A DNA stretch of 64,000 nucleotides from Agaricus subrufescens (lineage: Eukaryota > Basidiomycota > Agaricomycetes > Agaricales > Agaricaceae). The notes beneath the pieces were generated by a model. The model searched no databases, was not told the origin of the DNA, and saw nothing but the letters and a program-made list of their open reading frames with translations. Shown here in pieces: positions 10,666 to 21,512 of the stretch. Position numbers and translations under genes: made by a program. The DNA lies in the NCBI GenBank assembly GCA_029945375.1, contig CM057058.1, positions 3,906,001-3,970,000 of the forward strand, in the 5' to 3' direction. Each line of letters begins with the position of its first letter. Position 1 is the stretch's first letter.

Positions 10666-13600
10666 TTGTACTTGTTCCAGCTGTTTTTTCTCCACATGCC
10701 TGGTTCAAAGCTTCCTCACCTTCTAACGCCTCCTCCTGGCACCCACATTTTGCTTCAACGACCTCCTGAGTTACCAAGGAGTGATCCTACTCCAGAAACA
10801 TTGCCAAATCCCTCACCGCAGAACAAGAGACGGCTCCACGTGTCCATCCGTTCAAGACCTGAGACTCAACCACACCATCCCTCCAGCCAGGCGAAGTCTT
10901 CTGAGATTGTGGAAGCGGTTGTTCAAGTGTCCCCAGATTCGCATGCTGGAAGGAGCTATGAGGATGTTAGTAACCGTGGACTCCTCGAGTCAGGTTGGGA
11001 TGATGTGACAGAGGGATGGCAGCTCACTGCCGGGGGGATATGGCCAGCATCGGGTACAAGCAGCGCTGCCAATGCCTACAAACTCTTTGCAGAAGCTGTA
11101 ATGGCTGAGGCCATCCCATTTTTTCAGCTTGCTCCTGAGCTATACATTGTGACAGGATGGGATTCAAGATCAGCGAAGAGAATGGTGAGTGGGCGTACCT
11201 GCACTGGCAAGGGGAGTGAAGACAAGTCTGATGAATTTCATCTTAGCAATATTGGTACCATGTTCAAATGGATCGTGCTGAAAGCGGGGAGCTGTTTCCT
11301 GTCTGCTACTGTCCCGCTGCAAGAGAAAAAGAAACCTGTGTTCATCAACGTTACCTGAGTGAGGAAAGACCACTGAACAGCTCAATTCCAGAAGGTGCGT
11401 ACATGTTGTTTCCAAGAAGGCATTGTCTGATGGGAGTTCAAAGGGCCTGTTGAGCCGGTCATCCTGTTCTGGAGAGATCTTGTCGATGATGGCATGATCA
11501 ACATCTTCTCTGTTTGTATTGATGGCATTCCTTCCTCAGTGAAGAATTGGGTGGTGGTCACCTATGTGGGTGCCGATACAGGCTTTGGCAGTTGGAGATG
11601 TTTGCGAGATGGTGGCAACCACTGTAATCACGTAACAAAGTGCCAAGTTTACCTAGGGCAACTTCTCACAGCAAACAATGATTCCAACGACTATACTATT
11701 GCTGTAACAGGTGAGTGTAAATGATGTGATGAGTACATAGTTAATGACACCTGTTCACAGAGCCTGTTCGTGTTCATGCTCTGGCTGCGAAGGGCAGCCT
11801 CTCTTGCATCTCGCATCTGCCCATCATGGTGTCCGATTGGGCACACTTGCCAACGGACCGCCCATTATATGACAACGCACGGCCAGTGGAAACTGTACCT
11901 GACCCTATACAATTGACACCAGAAGGCCAATGTAGCTGTGGCCAACCTTTTCTTCCGGGTGCAGATGTCTTCAAGAAGCCATGCACAGTATTTACACTAG
12001 TCAGACCTCTTTTGACGCATATTCACCTCCAAAAATGTCCAAAGTGTCAATCATTTCATTATTCAAGCAAAGCTATCGGGCCTGATGGTCGTGAACTGGG
12101 ATTATTCAACTACAACAATAGCCTCCTCTTTTCCCATGATCTCTTAGATGAATATACCTCCGCCTTCACCTCGTCAGAAACACCATTCACTTCATGGATC
12201 AAACTGGTGGTTAGGAGATACCATAAATGGTCCCGGCCTGCCATGCCTTCATTTGTAGAAGAATCTGTGTTTAGGAAAGTATGGTTTGGATATATTGAGT
12301 TGGTTGACTTCTCTAACGGCTTGGTCTGCCCTCGGTGTGGGCCTACTCTGGAGACTGTAATTTGGGATGGGGTAACATTGGCGTATAACAAGAAGCAAAT
12401 CTTGGAGATGATCTATCCACCAACTTCAAAGCATCATGATGCCATCATTCGGAACTGTTGCTATCCCAAGAACCAACAGTTCATTGACAATGTCCATTTG
12501 AGGAAGCTACTTTCTTTGCTAATGGGTGCACCACTATCTCTTCAAACCATTCTTTCTAAGAGCAATGATGTAAGTCTCTGTTATTTATGGTTAAGCCTCA
12601 AACTAACAAGTAACTCATAGACAGAAATTGATTCAACTGTCATTGATACAATGATTCAAAAACTTCATGACATTGATGAAGCTGTGCAACTTGCCGGTGA
12701 AAAATGTGAAGGCCTACAGCATCTCTTAACAAGTTATTATGGACATTTGCAACTTAAATCAAAGGGTGAACCACCAATTGAGGTCAGGAAGTTTTTTTCG
12801 CAGGTAAGTGTTCTCAAATAGGTTAAAATTGACCATTAACTGAAACAATATCAGATTTCAACAAATGAATCATGTTTGCAAGTTGTCAATCAGCCAGCTT
12901 TGAAAGCACTACAATCATTTCTTGAAGCACCCTCTCATGCACTCTTGCACAAGTTATCTTCAGTCTTATGAAACAAGTTGGGGATGTTCTCTACAGTTCT
13001 GTCATCCATGAAGGTTATCTTCTACTTCAACTTAGTCCTAGTGTTACTGTAGATGGTGGTTGGAAAAAGGTATGATCTTATAACAATAAGCTATTTTTTT
13101 CCTGATTTTTATGACCAGAGTGGCTGCAAGTATAGCTTGCCACAAATTCGACATTGACCACAATATCCAAATATGTCAAGTGATGTCTCAAAAGAGCCTA
13201 AGGAGTGAGGTGGAGCCTGTAACAAGTTTTACAGTGAATATGGTGAGAACAAACTTACTGGAGGGATTATGGCTGTGTGGTGTACCCATAGCATTTGCTA
13301 TGGCTTTCATTTTATTCCTGAAAGTGAGGGGCGTAATGATGTTTTCTCAGCTCTGGTTACACGTTGGCCCAAGGCTCCCAAGTATGTGATCTATGATTTT
13401 GCTTGTCAATTGGCACCATACTGCAGAGCGAGAGAACCAAAGTTCTTTGCAGACACCACTTTCCTCATTGATGACTTTCATGCACTGGGTCATACTCGAT
13501 GTTCTACTGCATTTTTCCTCAAAACTTATGTGCAGACACAACCAGCACTTGGTAGGATCAATTCAAGTGCTGCAGAGTGTGGTAATGGTGGGCTTTCCAA

Positions 13601-13700
13601 GATTTGGAAATCTCTTCGATATATGGGTCAGGATAGAGCTATTTTGTACACTTCTGTTTTTCTTTCAATTTGGAATCACCTTAAAATCTTGAGAATGTAA
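10666..13700 (+). pseudogene. KDZ transposase with CxC5/CxC6-like cysteine clusters, disrupted
   Basis: Multi-exon transposase of the Kyakuja-Dileera-Zisupton type. Order: Pro-rich N-terminus (start at 10666 or Met 10696), VCYCPAAREKETCVHQRYL zinc motif (11247 onward), a SWIM-like WRCLRDGGNHCNHVTKC (about 11570-11650), CxC5/CxC6-like clusters (CSCGQPFLPG, CPKCQ, CPRCG; 11761-12569), and the C-terminal KDZ core YDFACQLAPYCRAREPKFF, LIDDFHALGHTRCS, INSSAAECGNGG (13390-13600). Introns that restore frame: 11185-11246, 11711-11760, 12570-12620, 12804-12854, 13070-13118. Breaks: a frame change between about 12930 and 12970, TGA at 13155-13157 and TGA at 13206-13208, both inside otherwise conserved reading. 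The family call is strong; the copy is not functional as read. Confidence 0.85.
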
Positions 13701-13714
13701 ATATATAACTGGTT

Positions 13715-14480
13715 TTTACAGTATCTACATGGGAGTTTGACAGTACTATGGCCCTCTGGAGAAAAGTATTATCATACTGTGGTACCTTGGCAGTGTGAGT
13801 ATAATAGTACTCTCTGCATGGGAGGGCTACAGTACTGTGGCACTCTATGGATGAGTATTATCATACTGTGGCACCTTGGCAGTGTGAGTATAATAGTACT
13901 CTCTGCACAGGAGGGTTACAGTACTGTGGCACTCTACAGATGAGTATTATCATACTGTGGCACCTTGGCGGTGTGAGTATAATAGTACTCTCTGCACAGG
14001 AGGGTTCCAGTACTGTGGCACTCTACGGATGAGTATTATCATACTGTGGTACCTTGGCATTGCGAGTAATATGATACTCTTGGTTGATGAAGACTTCTGG
14101 TCTAACTGTACTGCTGGACAGTAGGTTTACAATACTGTTGCACTCAAGGGGATTAAGCTACTGCAACATCTTTCCTGAGTGAGTATTATAATACTCTGTC
14201 ACCATGAAGGCAGTACAATTATACTGTGCTACCTTCATCATTGAAAATATCAAGATACTCTTTGCATAGGTGGGGTGCAGTACTGTGGTACTCTGGGAAG
14301 GAGTGATACCATACTCTAACACAGCTATTGAGTATTGTGGTACCTGGCACTATGATACTATGGTTCACTTTGGTGAGGAGTATCAGGATTCTGTCCAACA
14401 GACTAGGTCACATATGCATGGCTAAATTATATGGAAGACAGTCTTAAAATTACTGTATCATGGTACTCTGGTACTATTAC
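13715..14480. repeat. Right subterminal array of GTAC/ATAC palindromic repeats, about 89-bp period
   Basis: Four clear units begin at AGTATTATCATACTG near 13765, 13853, 13943 and 14032, then degrade toward 14480. Units carry GTATAATAGTAC, CAGTACTG and GGTACC-like palindromes. The word set resembles the left array but the unit differs, so the two ends are related by motif rather than by simple duplication. Confidence 0.82.
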
Positions 14481-14491
14481 TTGTGTCATAT

Positions 14492-14587
14492 TCATCAATA
14501 TCTAGGGAGCGTGAGAATCAGAGACACAACCCCGCGTGTGGACTTGTGACAACCAGGCGTGTGAGTCTCATGCATTATTCAACCATC
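14492..14587 (-). repeat. Right terminal inverted repeat of the KDZ element
   Basis: Inverted match of 1894-1989. It contains CTAGGGAGCGTGAGA at the inner end and CATGCATTATTCAACCATC at the outer end. Confidence 0.88.
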
Positions 14588-14596
14588 ACATATGCG

Positions 14597-15340
14597 GAGG
14601 AGGTGGCTGCGTTCAAAAGTCAAAAGACTGGCGACAGTATTACTGTTCGAGAAGGTGAGTTTGTGGTTCGAAAAGCGGTTTCAATGGTGCGAGATACACT
14701 TACAGACCTGAATCACTTACTCAGGATGGTGTAAGAGTGAGACCTGATACTGCCTGAGAAGGCCTGAGACGTTGGCAAATGAAAAGCTTGAGTTATTGAG
14801 GCACTCTCATGGGATGGTTTGCCGATTTCGGCACCTTTACTATTCACCTGTCGTCTGGTCACTGTTCTTCTCCTATTCACAAGCCAAATCGAGTGAGGTG
14901 CCGCGGCTTAACGAAGAACTGAGGGTGATGAAGGCCAAGACGGCCCAATCAAAAGAAGGGAAGTTAAGAAAACCACCGATGGAGCAGAGCTATATTGGCG
15001 CTCTGCGGACGGAACTCGAGACCCTCAGAACTGCTGCATATTCCAAAGGAAGGGAAATGAGTCGAAACAGCTGCATCAGAGGTTCAAGCCATGGACAACG
15101 AGATCATCTTGCTCAAGAACAAGACGGACTCTTTGCCTTGTCCATCGAACCGATCATCGGGTGGGACGACTGCACCCCAGTTTCTGCCTTAACAATCATT
15201 CCATGCCCCAGAGTATTCACCCCTCGGCCCATTTCTTTGTCATCACACCAGAAACTGTTCTTTTGACCCCTACAGCTGCGAGCACGACGATCGAAATGAG
15301 CTAGAGCCTGAGCCAGGGTGAGGGTGAACTGGTGCACATA
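14597..15340 (+). pseudogene. Downstream part of a coiled-coil host gene
   Basis: Opens with EEVAAFKSQKTGDSITVRE (14597-14653), a possible intron to 14705, then further coding-like pieces: KLELLRHSHGMV near 14785 and, after a possible acceptor near 14882, a charged heptad-like stretch (EVPRLNEELRVMKAK, IGALRTELETLR). Around 15050 the coiled-coil pattern changes frame (IETAASEVQAMDNEIILLK), so a frameshift or intron is needed. The 5' part probably lies before the transposon at 1829-1883. Protein family not recognised. Whether the gene is dead or merely multi-exon cannot be settled here. Confidence 0.4.
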
Positions 15341-15782
15341 TCATGAAAGGCACGGGTTTAGTCAGTTGATGGATCTCGTCCTATCCAACTCATATTGCAC
15401 CACGGATATCTACCGTCTTTGACAACATACCTCTCCCCATGAAATCAAAGAGAAAATCTCGTATGTTCTTTTCAAGGTGGTAGAGTACCACCTTTTCAGT
15501 GTATTGTTTCATTTTCTCTCACAATTAATTTTTTCCATGTTTGCTTTAGGTAAAGGTATGAAGCTTGACTTTCAATCGAATGTCATTGTGTGATATACAG
15601 TATCTGCAGGGAACTATGGGAACTGGAAAATCATTCCTCTCATTTAAACAAGTGGTCATATTTGAATATATCTTCTTTTACCTTCTTCCACTTTTGGTAC
15701 CTCCGACACTAAGACTCCCACTGAACATTCTCGGAAAATTTTCTCGTCATGCATCACAAGGGAATTATTCATTTTTCTCTTT
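15341..15782. other. Intergenic, no gene recognised
   Basis: No convincing coding sequence; the short plus-strand frame at 15565-15882 overlaps the 3' end of the monooxygenase and has no motif. Confidence 0.3.
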
Positions 15783-17580
15783 TCACAATTTGGTGCCAAA
15801 TGGTCTCTCTAGGTATTCTAGAGCGACAGCACATTCCCTGTCCGGGTTTGTAGTCGTCCAATTCCAATTCCATTTTATGTGACAGAATAATTTGTCCAAC
15901 AAGTTCCTGGGCACTTCGTCGCCCTCTTGAAATCTTTCAAAACTGGGGCCCTGGAATGTTTTCAAAAGTCCTTGTTGTATTGAAGCTTTCGACATCGCAA
16001 TAGCATGGGGGACGCGCACAAGATTGTATATACCAGCGATCTGGCTGATCCAATAGCCTGAAAATGGCCGACTTGAATTTGCCAGATGACTGAACAGTGA
16101 CGCGAGGGTATAAGCGTCCTACCAATGGCGATACAATGTCAGCACATATCAGGTACAATAAAAAGGACTGGTTTACCTCAATCCCAGTACCAGCACCTGC
16201 ACCTTGATGCGGAACCATCGCATGAACCTGTAGCAAATTGAACGATTTAGCAGTTTTTGGCACACAAGAATGAGTACCGCATCACCCATCAAGAACACCT
16301 GTTGCTTTGCAAAGATGTTCAGGTGGTTGAGGTTGTCAATGGGCCACCTGGTTGGCTTATATATACACTGCAAGTTGGATATGAGTACCTATCAAGTGAA
16401 TGACCTGAGTCGCATGTACGCAGATGAGTGCTTGCAATTTGTCTTCCCACCCTATGAAGTGGCTTGATAATTCATTTTGATCTACAGAAATGTTCGATGA
16501 TCCCTTCCATTGTGTCCCTGCCTTGCTCAAGTTGTGTATGATTGCTACTACATTGATATGTTTTCCTCTGGATACAGGATATACAACAACATGCTGATGA
16601 CGGTTAAGTTTGTATTCAATGTCTTGGTGTAATAAGACTCACCTTGCTTTTGCCCACGTACTACCATTGTAGGGTCAAAATGAGTTCAAAGCAGAAGGGA
16701 TCTGTACTTGCCATAATACCAGGAACACTAAATATCCTGTGAGTGGGGAAAGCTCTGTGTAACTCTTCCCGTTCAACTAGTCCCTGGTATGCGACAGATC
16801 CGGACCAATAGGGGTTTATATATCGTTTGTATTGCAGTGGGTTTGGTAGACGTTGCAAAAAGAGATGTCGTACCGATGATTTTATATCATCTGCAGCAAC
16901 AAGGATATCGCATGACACGCCGGGTCTATCAGCAAACTGTAAGGTTATTGGGTGTGAACATGGATCAGATGCTTCCATATAGTCAATAAGGCGATGTGAT
17001 AGATGAAGGTTGCATGTGCCACTGATTTTTGCAGACCCCGATAGTGAAAGACATGCAAGGAGACACCTCTGAAAATTGGCTCTATGGATCCAGATTGCAC
17101 CACCTTTGGCATGCGCATGAAGTTCTTCTGCTGACTGGCAACAAAAAGGTCTAATCACCTTCTTTTGTAATGTCAGTTACTTTGAATCCGTTTCTATGAT
17201 CTGCCTTTTGAACCTCAAAAGCCACGCCTTTGTATATACAAATTTTAACAATTCAGTAAGAATGTTTTTGAGGAAATGACATACGACACTTCCGATCTGG
17301 GTAGTAATCCAGCTGTGGAATCAAAATATCCTTCATACCTATCTCTTCCAAGATCTGCCATGTCCTTGGCCACAAATTGATTCCAGCGCCAATCTCAGAG
17401 AGTTCTGGAGCTGCTTCGTATAAATCTATGGCGAACCTTCCGCCTGAATCAAATGCATTCAGCGCTACTGCAAAGGTAAGCCCAACAATACCAGCTCCTC
17501 TGACAAAATTCAATATAGAATCAGTAACGCATCTGAGCTACGTACATTATCGCAACACATATGCAATCCTGGTTGGACAT
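15783..17580 (-). CDS. FAD-dependent monooxygenase (salicylate hydroxylase-like), possibly decayed
   Basis: Flavoprotein monooxygenase of the aromatic-hydroxylase type, which uses NAD(P)H and O2 on small aromatic substrates. Read right to left: exon 1 at 17580-17546 starts MSNQDCICVAII, intron 17545-17500, exon 2 gives the GxGxxG dinucleotide fold (GAGIVGLTFAVAL) and LYEAAPELSEIGAGINLWP. A middle exon (about 17150-16690) has HRANFQ, HLSHRLIDY, CDILVAADDIKSSVR and GSVAYQGLVEREEL. Later exons hold LMGDAV/HAMVPHQGAGAGTGIE, the second FAD-binding motif split by an intron, and a C-terminus with WNWNWTTTNPDRE. The usual ADGIKS reads ADDIKS here. The join near 17165-17150 may need a frameshift. Family call is strong; intactness uncertain. 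Confidence 0.75.
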
Positions 17581-17604
17581 GGAAAAAGGAATGAAAGGAA
17601 TTGA

Positions 17605-18160
17605 GCTGTGGGTTTGACTGAGGACTTTTTGTCAAAAATGGTATACTTGCTGAGTAAGACGAGGATCGCCCTCTCACAATCCAGCATTATTTCTGGTACT
17701 TGGCTCCTGGTCTCTCCCAGTGTGTATATGAGGCTAATGGATAATGATTATTTGAAGATATGGCTATTGGCAAACCAAGTTTGTGCCAACAATCTGGGAA
17801 ACTCGCAGTATCTGAGTCACTGTTTGCGGCGCTGGTCGACTTGATTCAAAAGTTTTTCATCTAGGTCAGCGAATGGATACAGTAGATGTATCTGAGAATA
17901 AGGCACGCATAGAGAAAGCAAAGCGGTTATAGTGGGTACTAGTGCCGTAGCGCAATAAATTGAAGACTCAGGATGCGCATATAATCAGCAGATGACGTCA
18001 GCTCTGATGAGTGTGGCATATGCCAAGCACATGAACGATTAGGGCAATGTTGTTCACCCTTATCACGCCCTTTCTCTTCTTTTCTCCGACATTACCCACC
18101 CATTTGCCAATCTAACCCGGCTCATGACAGGCTTAGAACCTCTGAAGGCACGTCCTCTCC
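17605..18160. other. Intergenic, no gene recognised
   Basis: One short plus-strand frame (17608-17844) without motifs; otherwise AT-rich non-coding sequence upstream of the monooxygenase. Confidence 0.3.
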
Positions 18161-18167
18161 GCCAACC

Positions 18168-18449
18168 TTACCATTTGTATTCGAAGGCTGACCTCATGAC
18201 CTCAACCACATAGCCACGTTTGTTGAAGATGACCTCCTTCCCCCTTATTTGGTTGACCTCGGCCTCCTTATACACAAGCAGCGAGGCTTTTAGATGAGAG
18301 AGAGCATCCCCTCCTTGAGTGGTATGGCTGGTGTGGAAATTTTCAGCAACAGCTTGTTTACTCTCCATCGGAAGGAAAAGACCAAGGGGGGTCTCATATG
18401 TGATGAGTTTGCCACCTGCTCTGCTCTCTGTAAGCCTTTTCTTTCTCAC
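18168..18449 (-). CDS. Short hypothetical protein or exon (93 aa)
   Basis: Open frame with an even composition (ALSHLKASLLVYKEAEVNQI, VIFNKRGYVVEVMRSAFEY). No domain recognised. It could be one exon of a larger minus-strand gene or a chance frame; the opposite strand is also open over part of it. Confidence 0.25.
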   Translation of the reverse strand: MRKKRLTESRAGGKLITYETPLGLFLPMESKQAVAENFHTSHTTQGGDALSHLKASLLVYKEAEVNQIRGKEVIFNKRGYVVEVMRSAFEYKW

Positions 18450-18565
18450 CCGCCTCCATACTCACAAGCACTATCTTAGCTACTTAATTCTCTTCTGCAC
18501 CACCCTGCATGCGCCGTACCTCCAGTAATTTGGCTTTGTCTTCGTTAGATTGACTCTTGTCAGAA

Positions 18566-19443
18566 ATGGAACCTCCAGACGACGTTGAAGACCGGATGCC
18601 ACTTAAACTGCGCAAGGGAAGGGGGAGGATCGAAACTCAGTCCCTGGTCGGTAGCTTACTGAGTATAGCTAGTGCAGATGAGACTGGCTTTGGCTTGAGA
18701 ATAAGCATGGGTGGAACCCCAACTCCAAGCAGTTCAAGAGTCACTCGCGCGTTAACATTCATTCATTCGTCATTTTCGTTCTCATATTCTTATTCTAGTT
18801 CATGGTATACCTCCCCCGCCACTACCAGCAACATCAGATCACACCTCCATTGATCATGTCTTGTCACCCTCAATTAGCCTCTTCATTGTTGAGGCTACCC
18901 CAAGTCCATATCATATCTGGACCTTGTTCAAACGGAAAGAACCTATCCCAACAGACAACAGTATGAAAATGCCAGGGCATACATCCCACTCCTCATCCTC
19001 ATTCTCCTCACAATCTCTTTTCAATATCCATCTACCATCATTGTTCCCGCTCACGATTGAGATTACGTTCACCCAAGTCCTCTTGTCACTGCCATCCCTC
19101 ACCGACATCCACTGCTATCACTACGCCACGATCCCCCCACAATTCCACACTGCCCAATGTATTACCACCGCCCCCATCTCCTGAACAGGATGAAGGCTAT
19201 GTGCAACCACCAGACAATGAAGAAATCATGCGTGACTCTCCAGGATCTCCACCACCCGATCCTATTGATGAACTGTCATCACCAATGCCCTCAGCCACAC
19301 CTACTCCACTGCCTCCGCCCATGTTGCCACCACCACCAGCTTCTCCTTTGGAGGGCAGGGACTCCAAGAAGATGGATCTCGACCAGGAAGCACCAAAGGA
19401 AGCTATCAGCGATCAGGATGAGTTGGAAGGTGACAACTCATGA
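18566..19443 (+). CDS. Proline-rich hypothetical gene, member of a small repeat family
   Basis: Begins MEPPDDVEDRMPLKLRKGRG and ends with a Pro-rich acidic tail (EQDEGYVQPPDNEEIM, SPGSPPPDPIDELSSPMPS, ASPLEGRDSKKMDLDQE) read in the frame that ends at 19443. Introns are needed between the first exon and the tail. A second, decayed copy lies on the minus strand in pieces (57010-56870 matching about 19010-19140, and 55960-55535 matching about 19155-19345). Function unknown. The conserved tail in two places argues that it was once a real gene or part of a mobile element. Confidence 0.45.
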
Positions 19444-19968
19444 CTTTGGTACCCCTCGCAAGTCACCACCCCCGTCCTCGTTGTTTTCTCGGAAAGTGGC
19501 ACCACCTCCATGTTTAGGTCCATTGTTGTTTATCTGACTGTCTTTCCCGCTGACTCTTCACATACAGCCACCGAACTACTGAACTAATCTTGAGCAAAGT
19601 TGAGTCTGTATCTCCTTCACCTCCCATCCCATCAACACTGAAACTGGAGACCTCTTCGAAAGATCTTGCTGCAAGGCAGAAGAAACCTAGGGAGGAGAAT
19701 CTGGGATAGATGGGGAAGAGCAAGATAGACGGGTTTAACTCGCAGTGACGCTTGAGATTAGAGGACTCCAGATATCTCATAATACAGTATCCCTTGATCT
19801 AATATGCTTACCGGATGAGGAAGGGGAAGATTTGATTTGCTCTGGGTGCAGGTATTCCGGCAATATTCACTGCTATTGTGAGTATTTTTCATTCTACCAC
19901 TGGTATGGCAATATCCTGTAAATAAACTCAAGGATTGAAGTACAGGAGCATAAATGTGGGCATCACAG
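19444..19968. other. Intergenic, no gene recognised
   Basis: Low-complexity Ser/Pro-coding remains of the preceding gene, then AT-rich sequence up to the solo LTR. The minus-strand frame 19514-19780 has no recognisable motif. Confidence 0.3.
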
Positions 19969-21348
19969 TGAAGAGACTAGATCGGTGTAAATGTGGAAAA
20001 TAAGATATAAAAAAATATAAAATCGAATGCAAATGCAACCCTTTGAATTACACCGAGTCTCGAGTGCAGTTCGTGGGGAGAATAAATCAGAAAGAAAGTG
20101 AAAGTAAGTGCCTCGATTAAGTATTAAATGAAAATAGGGGTAGAATAGAAATGTGAAACAAGTCTCAACTGAATAGAGACCTCTTCCAGACCTATGCCAT
20201 TTCGATTAGAACCTTTGTGATGAGGGGCTAAGCTTGCGACGACTGTCCTCAATAGGATGGGTTAGACACCTATCTAGGAGGGGTAGTGAGTCCGCCCTAG
20301 TGATGCCTCAACAAACTCGGAGAGCCTTGACCTGCCTTCGTGCTTTGAGACAGACTGCAAGACAAGTTGAGCTAGCACCAAATGCTATCGCGATCCTATT
20401 AGACCAGTGAAGATACTCTCTGAGCAGAACACAAGTCCTTCTGAGTTGAGAAAGAACTTTAAGAAATGCTTAGAACACTGCGAAGTTTAACCAAACTCGA
20501 TTTCACTTGCACAGCGCTTGGGCAAAGCTTCGATCTCGAACCTCGTCCTCGACTGGCGACTATATACGATACACAATAAAAAACTGAGACAAAATAAACA
20601 AATATGAAACAGATAACCAAGTCCGTATCCAGCACTGAATGGGTATAGTCTCCTCGACTCATCTTTCTCCACCAATCAACAGTCTCGACTATTCAGTCTC
20701 CTCGACCAAACATCACACTTGTCTAATCTCCCACTCCTCATTGGCTAACGAGCTTCCAACCCTAAACCCTAGTCTAGAAACTCTCGAGGCACATCCCCCA
20801 CTGATTATCCTGTCGATAAGATGTCCTCGATTAGACTACGCTTCTATCTCGCCTTTAGTTGCTTCGAGATTATCACTATTACCGCCTGATCCAGAGTCTC
20901 GACCGACAATTCCAACAGTCTCGCTTCAGGTTAATTCAGTCTTGACATGTGTAAGTCGTCTACTTCCTAGCCCTTTCCTTATTAGGCAGGTAGTAGTTAT
21001 AGTTTCGGTCTAGCATAAGGTCCACTGAAGGAACCGCATTCCGCTAAGTCCTCGAGCCATCCCATAGCCAACCTCGATGATAATTCCCAGCAAAGTCTCC
21101 CTAGACTCAGTCTCGAGACTTTCATTTTAAGTCCTCAAACGTGATTATATTTCCCCTAGCAGTACGGTTTTCCTGCTAGGAATTGCGGATGCAATCTCAA
21201 CTGATCCCTAGTTCTTCCTGTCTTCACACATGTCCTTGACCGAGTTTATCTCTAACTGGGTGATCAATTGTTCATTCTCGAACTTAATACGTACACCTAG
21301 CCGCATTAAACGTATATTTTCACACGTAAAATGGCTGGGGCCGTAACA
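19969..21348 (+). mobile_element. Solo LTR A, about 1380 bp
   Basis: Same sequence family as 53001-54378, direct orientation, colinear over the whole length. It starts TGAAGAGACTAG and ends GTAACA, the TG..CA ends of LTRs. Flanking tetramers are ACAG and ACGG (3 of 4 match), so the target duplication is blurred. No gag or pol follows. It is rich in the pentamer CTCGA (about 15 copies). Short ORFs inside (for example 20639-21013) are by-products. Confidence 0.8.
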
Positions 21349-21512
21349 ACGGTAATGCCAGAGATATGCTAGGAGGATGACCGGAGAATTAACCACTTTT
21401 CCCTCTCTGCTCTCAGGCTTGTCAAATGGAGGAGTGTCACCTAGTCCAGGACGGCAATTGTGGTTTACAAGGCTGTCGATAGCGTGAGAATGGTATTATT
21501 AGCTGTGGACCA

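Larger units (their letters stand above)
1884..14596 (+). mobile_element. KDZ-type DNA transposon, about 12.7 kb, non-autonomous by decay
   Basis: A large cut-and-paste element bounded by 96-bp terminal inverted repeats (1894-1989 and 14492-14587, about 85 of 96 bases matching). Inside each end lies an array of short palindromes with GTAC cores (1990-3800 and 13715-14480). The interior holds a plus-strand transposase of the Kyakuja-Dileera-Zisupton superfamily with CxC5/CxC6-like cysteine clusters (10666-13700) and two minus-strand multi-exon genes. A 7-bp direct repeat GAGGAGG flanks the element at 1877-1883 and 14597-14603, but 9-10 bp separate it from the matching part of the TIRs, so exact ends are uncertain. 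KDZ elements of animals are known to make 8-bp duplications. The transposase has in-frame stops, so this copy is not autonomous. Element identity is well supported; the boundary is approximate. Confidence 0.8.

Noticed and set aside
20639..21013. ORF inside solo LTR A
   Set aside because: Not preserved in LTR B in the same frame and lies in non-coding LTR sequence.
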